Part shown: positions 45,740-54,676 of the stretch, in pieces | Numbering within the stretch: the stretch's first letter is position 1 | Layout: each line of letters begins with the position of its first letter | NCBI GenBank assembly: GCA_963730555.1 | Contig: CAVSSS010000008.1 | Location: forward strand, 632,707 to 696,706 | Length of the DNA stretch: 64,000 bases | Source of the DNA: Roseiarcus sp963730555 | GTDB taxonomy: Bacteria; Pseudomonadota; Alphaproteobacteria; Rhizobiales; Beijerinckiaceae | Direction of reading: 5' to 3' | Program-made: the position numbers and the translations under genes | The notes under the pieces: model-generated | What the model was told of the DNA's origin: nothing | Database searches by the model: none | Seen by the model: only the letters and a program-made list of their open reading frames with translations

Positions 45740-46967
45740 TCAGGTCGCATCCCCCGCCAGCACCCCCGCCTTCTCGACCTTCGCCGCGCGCAGCCGCGCG
45801 ACCTCGATCACGTCGGCGCCAAGCAGCGGGCGCAGGTAATCGTGAAACGCTGGGGTGACGTCGTTGCCGGCCGCGTTGATGAGATGGTCCTCCATCACCC
45901 GCGTCTTTCCCGCGACCGCCTCGAGTGGGATCAGCGGATAGTCGACCGCATAGTCGCCGACCCGGCGGATCGCCACCGAGCCATCGCCTGCGCCTTGAAG
46001 CGCATATTGCACCGCCTTCTCGCCGACCTCACGCGCCTCGCGCTGGTCGACCTTGCTGACGCAGCCAACGAACGAGCGCTGCAGATAGCCGAACGTGTCG
46101 CCGCGCACTCGCTTAATGCCGAGCTTGGACTTCACCTCCTCGCATAACAGGTCGGCGAGCGCGCCAGTGCCGGAGAGCTGGACGTTGCCGTGCGCGTCCT
46201 TCTCTGCTTTGCCCATTAGCTTGGTGATGATCGCCTCGCCCTTGTCGTCATGGATGCCCTCGGAGGCGGCGACGATGCAGCGCCCGTGGCGCTCGAAGGT
46301 CTCCTTGACGTCGGTCAGGAACTTGTCGACGATGAAACGTGCGCTCGGGCAGATAGATGAGATGGGGGCCGTCGTCGGGATATTTCCGCGCCAGCGCGGA
46401 CGCGGCGGTGAGGAAGCCGGCGTGCCGGCCCATGACGACGGCGACATAGACGCCTTTCAACGCCAGATTATCGAGATTGGCGCCGGCGAAGGCTTGCGCG
46501 ACGAAGCGCGCCGCTGACGGATAGCCCGGAGTGTGATCGAAGCCGACGAGATCATTGTCGATGGTCTTCGGGATATGAACGGCGCGCAACGCACGGCCGG
46601 ATTGCTTCGCCTCCTCGGCGACGATGCGCACTGTGTCGGAGGAATCGTTGCCGCCGATGTAGAAGAACGTGTCGATCGCGTGCGCCTTCAGGACCTTGAA
46701 GATCTCCTGGCAATATTTGCGGTCCGGCTTGTCGCGGGTCGAGCCGAGCGCGGCGGCTGGCGTCGCGGCGACCGCCTCGAGATTGGCGACCGTCTCCTGG
46801 CCGAGATCGACGAGATCGTCGTTGACGATGCCCCGCACGCCCTGCAGCGCGCCATAGACATGGGTGACGTCGAGAAACCGGCGCGCTTCGAGCGCAACGC
46901 CGGCCAGCGACTGGTTGATGACCGCTGTCGGTCCGCCCCCCTGGGCGACCAGGATCTTGTGCGACAT
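45740..46967 (-). pseudogene. pfp: Pyrophosphate-type 6-phosphofructokinase, one frameshift
   Basis: About 400 codons. The N-terminal part MSHKILVAQGGGPTAVINQSL, IGGNDSSDTVRIVAEEA and HIPKTIDNDLVGFDHTPGYPSA is intact; GGNDS and PKTIDND (in place of GGDGS and PGTIDND) mark the pyrophosphate-dependent type. Near 46335 the frame changes (LIYLPERTF into IVDKFLTDVKETFERHGRCIVAASEG) and continues through GTGALADLLCEEVKSKLGIKRVRGDTFGYLQRSF to the normal C-terminus. PPi-PFK is the usual phosphofructokinase of methanotrophs and works reversibly. A single indel in an otherwise conserved gene may be a base error. Confidence 0.8.
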
Positions 46968-47120
46968 GTTCAGGCTCCCTCGCCACGGTGCGGGCTTAAG
47001 CGGCGCCGCCTCGCCGCTCGTAAAGCCTTTAGGAGGCCCCTATGTCACGCGCAAGCGGAGCCGGTTCCCGATCGCCTCCGGCGCGTCTATCTTGGTTCGC
47101 GAGATCCCGGGGGCACGCCC

Positions 47121-47855
47121 ATGCGCATTCACGTCATCAATCCCAACACCACCCGTTCGATGACGCTGAAGATCGGGGCCGCAGCCAAGGCCGCCGCCTC
47201 GCCCGGCGTCGAAGTCAGCGCCGTCAATCCGGATTTCGGTCCCGCCAGCATCGAGGGCTATTTCGACGAGGCCTTCTCGGTTCCGGGCCTCATCGAGGAG
47301 ATCGGCAAGGCGCGCGACGCGGACGCCTTCGTGATCGCCTGTTTCGACGACACCGGACTCGAGGCGGCGCGGTGCGCGACGCACGCGCCGGTCGTGGGGA
47401 TAGGCGAAGCCGCGTTTCACATGGCGAGCCTCGTCGCGGCGAAATTCAGCGTCGTGACGACGCTCGCCCGCTCGATCGTTCCCATCGAGCATAATCTCGC
47501 GAAATACGGACTTAAATCCCGCTGCGCGCGGGTGCGCGCCGCCGAGGTTCCTGTGCTGGCGCTTGAAGAGCCCGGGTCGGGCGCGCGGCTCCTCATCGAG
47601 CGGGAGATCGAACGCGCCCTCACGCATGACGGCGCCGAAGCGATCGTGCTGGGCTGCGCCGGCATGACCGATCTTACCCGCGACCTCGAGCGCAAGGCGG
47701 GCGTTCCCGTGCTTGACGGGGTCGCCTGCGCGGTCAGCCTCGCGGAAAGCCTGATCCGGCTGGGGTTGAAGACATCGAAGCGCATGACCTACGCCGCGCC
47801 GCTCGCCAAACCTTACACGGGCGAGTTCAAGCGTTTCGCGCCGGGCTTGGGTTGA
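47121..47855 (+). CDS. Aspartate/glutamate/hydantoin racemase family protein
   Basis: 244 residues. MRIHVINPNTTRSMT is the standard N-terminus of the hydantoin-racemase group. The two catalytic cysteines are in place, at about 74 (VIACFDDTGLEAAR) and 179 (AIVLGCAGMTDL). It probably racemises a hydantoin or related amino-acid derivative, or acts as an allantoin racemase; no hydantoinase or purine genes are near, so the substrate is open. The ATG follows a GGGGG stretch; an upstream open frame antisense to pfp is chance. Confidence 0.85.
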   Translation: MRIHVINPNTTRSMTLKIGAAAKAAASPGVEVSAVNPDFGPASIEGYFDEAFSVPGLIEEIGKARDADAFVIACFDDTGLEAARCATHAPVVGIGEAAFHMASLVAAKFSVVTTLARSIVPIEHNLAKYGLKSRCARVRAAEVPVLALEEPGSGARLLIEREIERALTHDGAEAIVLGCAGMTDLTRDLERKAGVPVLDGVACAVSLAESLIRLGLKTSKRMTYAAPLAKPYTGEFKRFAPGLG

Positions 47856-48127
47856 TTTCCCACCAACCCAAGGCGAGATCGATTGCCTCCCGCATTATGA
47901 TATGATCCGCTTCGGCCGTTCGGACTATGGCGCGCGGATCGCAACAGCGCCCATGCGAGCCGCGCGACGAATATCAGTGGCGCATGGCGTGTTTATAAAG
48001 GGGGAGATGGCGGGACGTGTCAGCGCAATCTCCCAACAATTCAGGGCTGGACACAATGAACCGTCGCGCGTTCGCGCTCCCGTGAGTGACGGGCGGGGCG
48101 GCGCGTCGACTTGGAAACGGAGGACTC

Positions 48128-48682
48128 ATGCTCAAAGTGACTGCACTTGCGCTTTTCGCCGCCTTCTTCGGCGCTGAAGCGGCCGCCGCCCAAACAATGA
48201 CCCTGACCAGCCCGGACATCGCTCCGGGCGCCAAGATCGCAGACGAGCAAGTCTTCAACGGCTTTGGCTGCACCGGCGGCAACATCTCGCCCGCTCTGTC
48301 ATGGTCCGGCGCCCCGCAGGGCACGAAGAGCTTTGCGCTCTCGGTCTACGATCCCGACGCGCCGACGGGCAGCGGGTTCTGGCACTGGGTCGTCTTCAAC
48401 ATCCCGCCAGACGTGACCAGCCTGCCCAAGAACGCGGGCAATCTAAAAGCTGGCGAAGCGCCTAAGGGGGCGGTGCAGAGCCGAACCGACTTTGGCGTTC
48501 CCGGCTACGGCGGCCCCTGCCCGCCCCAAGGCGATCCGCCGCATCACTATCACTTCACGATCTTCGCCGTGGACACCCCGAAGCTGGACGGAGATGAAAA
48601 CACCACCGCGGCTGTCGTTGGCTTCATGCTTCACTTCCACACGCTCGCCAAGGCGGAGCTGGTCGGCGTATGGGGGCACTGA
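48128..48682 (+). CDS. Periplasmic YbhB/YbcL (PEBP-like) family protein
   Basis: 184 residues. A signal peptide (LKVTALALFAAFFGAEAAAA) is followed by the phosphatidylethanolamine-binding fold: MTLTSPDIAPGAKIADEQVFNGFGCTGGNISPALSWSGAP, the anion site YDPDAPTGSGFWHWVVFNIP, and GPCPPQGDPPHHYHFTIFAVD. The ligand and role are not known for bacterial members. GGAGGA precedes the ATG. It stands alone. Confidence 0.9.
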   Translation: MLKVTALALFAAFFGAEAAAAQTMTLTSPDIAPGAKIADEQVFNGFGCTGGNISPALSWSGAPQGTKSFALSVYDPDAPTGSGFWHWVVFNIPPDVTSLPKNAGNLKAGEAPKGAVQSRTDFGVPGYGGPCPPQGDPPHHYHFTIFAVDTPKLDGDENTTAAVVGFMLHFHTLAKAELVGVWGH

Positions 48683-48769
48683 TCGCCGGCCCAAAGTCAG
48701 GCGCAGTTTAGCTGATCAAAAAGTCTCGCGCGCGGAGCTTCGCTTGCACCGCGCGCGAGACGTCTCCCA

Positions 48770-49420
48770 CTAAAGAGCGTGCGCCGTCTTCAGAGCGTCG
48801 GCGAGATCCTCGTAATACTCGCAATCTTTCGATCCGCAGAGCTTCTCGATCGTCGCCAGTTGGTCTTTGGCAAGATCGTATTTGCCCTGGATGACATAGG
48901 CTTCGCCGAGATACTCGCGCACCTGCGAATAGTTCGGGTCGAGAGCGACAGACTTGAGATAATAATCAATCCCTTCGTCCGTCCGGCCAAGTTTGCGCGT
49001 CGCGTAGCCGCGATAGTTGAGGGCGCGGGGCGTGTTGGGATTCTCGAGCATGTCGAGGACGTCGATCGCCTCTTGGTACCGGTCGGCCTTGGCGAGGGAA
49101 TAGGCGTATTCGGTAAGGTCAGGGTCTGGCAAAACGCCACTGTGTCTCTCGAGGCACTTGTGCGTCTTCTTGTCCCAAACCTCACCCGGCGCGCATGTGG
49201 TGAGGTCGGTCTTTTTCATACCGTTGGCTTTGTCTTTTTTTTGCATCGTGCCGCCGGCAGCGCCGCTTCCGGCGCTGGCGCCTGCTGCGCTGTCATCTTC
49301 GCCTCCCGCCGCGTTGGCCGCGGGCGCGGCGAGTCCCAGTCCGATGGCGAAAGCCCCACAGAACAAGATCGACGCGAGGCCGCAATGGTGTTTGTGAGCG
49401 GAGGAAAATGAAGCGGTCAT
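48770..49420 (-). CDS. Secreted TPR-repeat protein
   Basis: 216 residues from ATG 49420. A long signal peptide (ASILFCGAFAIGLGLAAPAANA) is followed by a Gly/Ala/Ser and Lys-rich stretch, CAPGEVWDKKTHKCLERHSG (a paired-Cys motif seen in such rhizobial proteins) and two to three TPRs (YAYSLAKADRYQEAIDVLDML, RALNYRGYATRKLGRTDEGIDYYLKSVALDP, EYLGEAYVIQGKYDLAKDQL). The C-terminus has two further Cys (LCGSKDCEYY). Probably a periplasmic scaffold; no partner is adjacent. Confidence 0.8.
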   Translation of the reverse strand: MTASFSSAHKHHCGLASILFCGAFAIGLGLAAPAANAAGGEDDSAAGASAGSGAAGGTMQKKDKANGMKKTDLTTCAPGEVWDKKTHKCLERHSGVLPDPDLTEYAYSLAKADRYQEAIDVLDMLENPNTPRALNYRGYATRKLGRTDEGIDYYLKSVALDPNYSQVREYLGEAYVIQGKYDLAKDQLATIEKLCGSKDCEYYEDLADALKTAHAL

Positions 49421-49703
49421 GATTGGGTCTTTCCGTTGGAGGCTGACGAACCCGGGAAACGCTTGAGCGGGGGAATTTATTCGCAACCGGGATGGCGCTC
49501 AAGTCGGGAAAGTTTTTCGCGGGTTGCCTTGATCCGCGACTGCTTTCCCAAAAATACGCCTAATAGCGGCCGGCGCATGCACTTGGAGACGCCAGAATGT
49601 TCGTGTTGAACTATGCGGGTCAATGCGGCGAACCGCAACTTGAGGAAGCAACCAACCGCCGACGCATCGGGTTTGAACCGATGAGCCCGCGAAAAGTTTC
49701 GCC

Positions 49704-50429
49704 CTACGGCATGACGTAGGTCGCCCGTCCCTTGCCGAGGAGCGCACGCGGAATGGCGCCGGGCTCATGAACGGAAAAGACAACAATCGGGATGCCGTTG
49801 TCGCGCGCAAGAGCGAAGGCCGCGGTGTCGATCACCTGCAAGTTGCGGGCGATCGCTTCATCGTGGCTCAAGCGATCGAAACGTGTCGCGGTCGGATCCT
49901 TCTTCGGGTCGGCGGAATAGATGCCGTCGACCTGAGTGGCCTTCATCACCGCATCGCACGCGAGTTCGGCGGCCCGAAGCGCGGCGCCGGTGTCGGTGGT
50001 GAAGAACGGATTGCCCGTGCCGCCGGCGAGAATGATCACCCGATGCTTGACCAGATGCGCGAGCGCGGCTTGGCGCGAGTAGGGCTGGCACAGCGACGGC
50101 ATGGCGACCGCAGAGAGCACGCGCGCGGGCTGGTCGATCTGTTCGAGCGCCCCCTCCATCGCGAGCGCGTTCATCACCGTCGCCAGCATGCCGATCGAGT
50201 CGGCGCGCGCGCGCTCAATCCCCTTATCGGCGCCCTGGAGTCCGCGAAAGAAATTGCCGCCGCCGACGACAACCGCGACCTGCACCCCAAGGTCCGCGGC
50301 CGATTTCAGATCGCCGGCGATGCGATGCAGAGTCGGGGCATGCAGGCCATGCGTGTCGGGGCCCATCAGCGCCTCGCCCGACAGCTTGACGACGACTCGC
50401 TTGAACAGCGGCTGCGGCGCTTTCGACAT
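49704..50429 (-). CDS. pyrH: UMP kinase
   Basis: 241 residues. It phosphorylates UMP to UDP in pyrimidine synthesis. FKRVVVKLSGEALMG, VAVVVGGGNFFRGLQG, ILAGGTGNPFFTTDTGAALRAAE and DAVMKATQVDGIYSADPKKDPTA are intact. It follows tsf on the same strand but is separated from it by a strong terminator, so it probably has its own promoter within the roughly 75 bases after the hairpin. frr and uppS, often next, are not found downstream. Confidence 0.95.
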   Translation of the reverse strand: MSKAPQPLFKRVVVKLSGEALMGPDTHGLHAPTLHRIAGDLKSAADLGVQVAVVVGGGNFFRGLQGADKGIERARADSIGMLATVMNALAMEGALEQIDQPARVLSAVAMPSLCQPYSRQAALAHLVKHRVIILAGGTGNPFFTTDTGAALRAAELACDAVMKATQVDGIYSADPKKDPTATRFDRLSHDEAIARNLQVIDTAAFALARDNGIPIVVFSVHEPGAIPRALLGKGRATYVMP

Positions 50430-50504
50430 TCTCGGATCCCCCTTCGAAGTCTCAACCCCGCGCCGTCCGCCCGGCGGCGATCCCTGTCCGGCCATTCTGC
50501 GCTA

Positions 50505-50530
50505 TAAAAAAGCGGCCCCCGGGGCCGCTT
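50505..50530 (-). terminator. Rho-independent terminator of rpsB-tsf
   Basis: On the minus strand AAGCGGCCCC pairs with GGGGCCGCTT and is followed by a run of T (AAAAAA on the plus strand, 50506-50511). It lies 18 bases after the tsf stop, a textbook intrinsic terminator that separates the ribosomal operon from pyrH. Confidence 0.85.
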
Positions 50531-50547
50531 GATCCTATCGCCAAAAC

Positions 50548-51441
50548 TCAGGCGCCTTCGGCCGGTTTCTCGATGCCGTCGCCCAAAGCGTAGCGGACGA
50601 AGCCCGCGACGACGATCGGCGCGCCGACCGTCTTTTCGGCCTCCTTGATCGCCTGCGCGACGCTTTTTGCCGGATCATGGACATAAGCCTGATCGAGGAG
50701 GCAGACCTCCTTATAGAAGGTCTTGAGGCCCGATTCGACGATCTTCTCGATCACGTTTGGCGGCTTGCCGGCGTTCTTCTCCGCCAGCACCGCGCGCTCG
50801 CGCGCGACCGTCGCGGGGTCGACCCCGGCGGCGTCGAGCGCGACCGGACTTGCGGCGGCCACATGCATCGCGACCTGCCGTCCAAGCGCGTTGAGCTTCG
50901 CGCGATCGCCGGAGGATTTGAGCCCGACGATGACCCCGATGCGGCCAAGCCCGTCGGCGACCGAACCGTGCACGTAGTGGCCGATCGCGCCCTCGGCGAC
51001 TCTGAGGCCCTGCGCGCGGCGCAGCGTCATGTTTTCGCCAATGGTGGCGATCGCGTTGCCGATCGCGTCGCTCACCGTGCCGCCGCCCGGATAGTGAGCG
51101 CCGAGCACGATCGCCGCGTCGACATCGGGCGCGTGATCGAGCGCGACCGCGAGCACGCCGCGCACCAGCGCCTGGAAGTCGTCGTTACGGGCGACAAAGT
51201 CGGTTTCGGAATTGACCTCGACCAGGACGCCGATATTGTCCTCAACCGCGGCGCCGACGAGTTCCTCGGCCGCGACCCGCCCACTCTTCTTAGCGGCCTT
51301 GGCGAGGCCCTTCTTGCGCAGCCAATCGACCGCCGCCTCGATGTCGCCGTCGGTCTCGCTCAGCGCAGCCTTGCAATCCATCATGCCCGCGCCGGTCTTC
51401 TCGCGCAGATCCTTGACCAGTCCGGCGGCAATGGTCGCCAT
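50548..51441 (-). CDS. tsf: Translation elongation factor Ts
   Basis: 297 residues. It exchanges GDP for GTP on EF-Tu. The N-terminal VKDLREKTGAGMMDCKAALSETDGDIEAAVDWLRKKG and the core VEVNSETDFVARNDDFQ are conserved, and the C-terminal AYVHDPAKSVAQAIKEAEKTVGAPIVVAGFVRYALG is normal. AGAGGG precedes the ATG. It follows rpsB by 39 bases, the standard operon. A second, degraded EF-Ts of another lineage lies near 62.3 kb. Confidence 0.97.
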   Translation of the reverse strand: MATIAAGLVKDLREKTGAGMMDCKAALSETDGDIEAAVDWLRKKGLAKAAKKSGRVAAEELVGAAVEDNIGVLVEVNSETDFVARNDDFQALVRGVLAVALDHAPDVDAAIVLGAHYPGGGTVSDAIGNAIATIGENMTLRRAQGLRVAEGAIGHYVHGSVADGLGRIGVIVGLKSSGDRAKLNALGRQVAMHVAAASPVALDAAGVDPATVARERAVLAEKNAGKPPNVIEKIVESGLKTFYKEVCLLDQAYVHDPAKSVAQAIKEAEKTVGAPIVVAGFVRYALGDGIEKPAEGA

Positions 51442-51480
51442 TCACGTCCCTCTTTCACTTCTCTAGGCCGCGTCAGCGGC

Positions 51481-52524
51481 CTAGACCTCAACCTCAGCGG
51501 CCATGAGCTCGCGCGCCTGCTCGCTCCACTTGTCGCGGGCGATACGGCCATTGAACCTGAGGTCGGCGTCGAGCTTGGCGGTCTCTTCCGGCGTCATCGC
51601 GGCGAGCTGCCAATAATGGAACACGCCGTGTTCGTTGAGCTTCTTGACGATCTGCGGCCCGACGCCCGTGAGCTTGGCCAAATCGTCTGGCGCGCCACGC
51701 GGCGCGGCCAGCAGCTCGAACCGGTCGGTCGAGGTTTCTTCCGGCTCGGCCGAAGAGGCTTCAGGCTCGATCGTCTCCGGCAACGATTCAGCGACGGGGG
51801 CCTCGGTTTCGCCCAGATCAACGCCCTGCGCGCCCTGACTGCGCGAGATGCCGTCGATCGCCGCGCGCGCGATGAGATCGCAATAGAGCTGAATGGCGCG
51901 GCCGGCGTCATCGTTGGCCGGCACGGGATAGGTGATGCCGTCCGGATCACTGTTGGTGTCGAGGATCGCAATCACCGGAATCTTGAGGCGGTTGGCCTCC
52001 TTGATCGCCAGCGCTTCCTTGTTGGTGTCGATGACGAACACCAAATTGGGAACGCCGCCCATGTCCTTGATGCCGCCGAGCGCGGTCTCGAGCTTGTCGC
52101 GTTCGCGCGACAGCATGAGGCGCTCCTTCTTGGTCAGGCCTTTCGCGCCCTCGCCCAGAAGCTCATCGACCTTGCGCAGGCGCGAGATCGACGCGGAAAT
52201 CGTCTTCCAGTTGGTCAGCATGCCGCCGAGCCAGCGCGCATTGACAAAATACTGCGCCGAGCGCTTCGCAGCCGCCGCGATCTCATCGGACGCCTGGCGC
52301 TTGGTGCCGACGAACAGCACGCGTCCGCCCTTGGCGACGGTGTCCGAAACCGTCTTCAGCGCCTGATGCAAGAGCGGCACCGTCTGGGCGAGGTCGATGA
52401 TGTGGATCGAGTTGCGCGAACCGTAGATATAGGGGGCCATTTTCGGGTTCCAGCGATGCGACTGGTGGCCGAAATGCGCGCCCGCCTCGAGCAATTGGCG
52501 CATAGTGAAATCTGGCAAAGCCAT
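51481..52524 (-). CDS. rpsB: 30S ribosomal protein S2 with C-terminal extension
   Basis: 347 residues, about 100 longer than E. coli S2. The S2 core is complete (FTMRQLLEAGAHFGHQSHRWNPKMAPYIYG, PGGIKDMGGV-type region as GGIKDMGGVPNLVFVIDTNKE, IPVIAILDTNSDPDGI). After an acidic linker (PETIEPEASSAEPEE) a helix-hairpin-helix domain follows (DLAKLTGVGPQIVKKLNEHGV), the extension typical of Hyphomicrobiales S2. First gene of rpsB-tsf. Confidence 0.97.
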   Translation of the reverse strand: MALPDFTMRQLLEAGAHFGHQSHRWNPKMAPYIYGSRNSIHIIDLAQTVPLLHQALKTVSDTVAKGGRVLFVGTKRQASDEIAAAAKRSAQYFVNARWLGGMLTNWKTISASISRLRKVDELLGEGAKGLTKKERLMLSRERDKLETALGGIKDMGGVPNLVFVIDTNKEALAIKEANRLKIPVIAILDTNSDPDGITYPVPANDDAGRAIQLYCDLIARAAIDGISRSQGAQGVDLGETEAPVAESLPETIEPEASSAEPEETSTDRFELLAAPRGAPDDLAKLTGVGPQIVKKLNEHGVFHYWQLAAMTPEETAKLDADLRFNGRIARDKWSEQARELMAAEVEV

Positions 52525-52920
52525 GGGACGCTTATCCTTGTCCGGTTGAGCCTCGGCGGATCATGTGAAGCGAAGCGAACCTCGCCACCGGAGCGGAACC
52601 TTGGATCAGGAGCCGCATAAAACCCGCCTGTGGAATGGCGGGCCATATAAGCGAGGGATGCGGGAAACGCAAGCGCGGCGGTGTCGGCTTTCCCTGGCGG
52701 ATCCCGGAATCGCAATGCGGCCAGCCGCGCGCACGCCGCGCGGGCGCAGACCTGTCGTCATACTGTCACACCTCCCCATCAACGCTAGGCCCGGGGATCG
52801 ACCGGGCTGGGCGGCTCAAATTCCGATTGCCTTCACCGCGGCAACCGTGTTTGACCTTTTTCGCGTCCGCTTGGCCGCTTCTGACCGTAGCTTTCGACAC
52901 GCGCCAGGCGGGATTCGCCC
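52525..52920. other. Divergent intergenic region rpsB/ABC permease
   Basis: 396 bases containing the promoters of the ribosomal operon (minus) and the ABC transporter (plus). No further gene, structured RNA or strong palindrome was recognised. Nothing here matches a known riboswitch by eye. Confidence 0.4.
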
Positions 52921-54648
52921 ATGTTCAATTCCATTGCTTCCGCCGGGCGGCGGGCTCTACCGAACCAGTGGGACCTGATCGCTTTCGCGGCGATTCTGGC
53001 CGTCTTGACTGCGATCGCCAAAGGCTACCACGGGCTGTCCGCCCCTTTGCCGGCAGCTAACGAAGCGCTGATCTCGCTCGAATACTCGGAACTCCCGTAC
53101 TACGCGTTTCGGACGGTGCTGCGCATGTTCGCGGCCCTCGTCGCCTCGCTGGTCTTCACCTTCACTTACGCGACACTCGCGGCCAAGAGCAGGCGCGCCG
53201 AGATGATTCTAATCCCGCTGCTCGACATCCTGCAGTCGGTGCCGGTCCTAGGCTTTCTGTCGTTCACCGTGACCTTCTTCCTCGGCCTCTTCCCCGGCAA
53301 CACCATGGGCGCGGAACTGGCGGCGGTCTTCGCCATCTTCACCAGCCAAGCCTGGAACATGGCCTTTTCGTTCTACCAGTCGCTGCGCACGGTGCCGCCC
53401 GATCTCGATGAAGTGGCCCGAGGCTTCCGCCTCACAGGTTGGCAGAAGTTCTGGCAGCTCGAAGCGCCGTTCGCGATGCCGGGGCTCATCTGGAACACAA
53501 TGATGTCGATGTCAGGCGGCTGGTTCTTCGTCGTCGCTTCGGAGGCGATCACGGTCGGCGACACGACCATCACGCTGCCGGGAGTCGGCTCCTACATCGC
53601 CAAGGCGAATGACGAAGGCAATTGGTGGGCGATCGGCGCAGCGGTGCTGACGATGGCGATCGTCATCCTCCTATACGATCAGCTGCTGTTCCGCCCGATC
53701 GTCGCCTGGGCGGCGAAGTTCCGGGTCGAATTATCGGAGAGCCAGGATGTCGAGAGCTCCTGGGTGCTCAACCTGATCAAGCGCACATTTTGGCTGAAAT
53801 CGGGTTTCGCCCCAATCGCCGCGGCGATGCGTAGCGTGAGCTTTTGGCCGCTGCATTTCCCGCGCTTTCCGTCGGCGCCTAGCGCATCGAAGTCGCAGCA
53901 GCCGTCTCGGCTCATCGACGCGTTGTGGATTCTCGTCATCATCGCCGTCGCCGCCTGGGCCGCCTGGCTCACCATCTCCTACATCGCCACGGAGCTGAAC
54001 TGGGACGAGGTCGGCCACGTCTTCGTCCTGACGTTCTACACCCTCATTCGCGTGCTGGTTCTGATGCTGCTCGCGAGTCTTGTCTGGGTGCCGATCAGCG
54101 TCTGGATCGGCTTGAGGCCACGCTGGGCCGAGGCCATCCAGCCGATTGCTCAGTTTCTCGCCGCCTTCCCGGTCAACCTTCTGTTCGGAGGGGCAGTCAG
54201 CCTCGTGCTCGCCTACAATCTCAACCCGAACATCTGGCTGAGCTTTCTCATTATTTTCGGCACGCAATGGTATATCGTCTTCAACACGATCGGCGGCGCC
54301 GCGGCCTTTCCCAACGACCTGCGCGAGGCTTCGGCAAATTTTCATGTGCATGGCTGGCAATGGTGGAAGCAGGTCATTCTGCCGGGCGTCATGCCCTACT
54401 ATCTGACCGGCGCTATCACAGCCTCAGGCGGCTCTTGGAACGCCTCAATCGTCGCCGAATATGTCAAGTGGAAGGACCATACCGTCTCCGCTCAGGGCGT
54501 CGGCTCCTACATCGCCCAGGCGACCGACAAGGGCGACTTCCCGCAAATCGTGCTCGGCGTCGCCGTCATGTCCCTGTTCGTCACGGTTTTCAATCGGCTG
54601 TTCTGGCGTAGGCTTTACGCCTATGCGGAGCGACGCTTGCGGCTTTAG
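52921..54648 (+). CDS. ABC transporter permease, two fused permease domains (nitrate/sulfonate/taurine type)
   Basis: 575 residues, about twelve membrane helices, inner membrane. Two copies of the binding-protein-dependent permease domain are fused: the first with the EAA-like loop VPPDLDEVARGFRLTGWQKFWQLEAP, the second with FPNDLREASANFHVHGWQWWKQVILPG. GSYIAKANDEGNWWAIG and GVGSYIAQATDKGDFPQIVLG are the corresponding helices after each. The substrate is unknown; the family covers nitrate, sulfonates and bicarbonate. No periplasmic binding protein gene is adjacent. The ATPase gene follows 28 bases later. Confidence 0.9.
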   Translation: MFNSIASAGRRALPNQWDLIAFAAILAVLTAIAKGYHGLSAPLPAANEALISLEYSELPYYAFRTVLRMFAALVASLVFTFTYATLAAKSRRAEMILIPLLDILQSVPVLGFLSFTVTFFLGLFPGNTMGAELAAVFAIFTSQAWNMAFSFYQSLRTVPPDLDEVARGFRLTGWQKFWQLEAPFAMPGLIWNTMMSMSGGWFFVVASEAITVGDTTITLPGVGSYIAKANDEGNWWAIGAAVLTMAIVILLYDQLLFRPIVAWAAKFRVELSESQDVESSWVLNLIKRTFWLKSGFAPIAAAMRSVSFWPLHFPRFPSAPSASKSQQPSRLIDALWILVIIAVAAWAAWLTISYIATELNWDEVGHVFVLTFYTLIRVLVLMLLASLVWVPISVWIGLRPRWAEAIQPIAQFLAAFPVNLLFGGAVSLVLAYNLNPNIWLSFLIIFGTQWYIVFNTIGGAAAFPNDLREASANFHVHGWQWWKQVILPGVMPYYLTGAITASGGSWNASIVAEYVKWKDHTVSAQGVGSYIAQATDKGDFPQIVLGVAVMSLFVTVFNRLFWRRLYAYAERRLRL

Positions 54649-54676
54649 ACTGTCATCGTTCCTTGAGGAATTCGCC

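Noticed and set aside
46533..47120. Long upstream extension of the racemase frame
   Set aside because: It is antisense to the pfp gene; the racemase has its normal N-terminus at 47121.
49560..49700. Searched for a tRNA gene in the gap before pyrH
   Set aside because: A GGTTTGAACC-like stretch is present, but no cloverleaf with matching acceptor and anticodon stems could be drawn.
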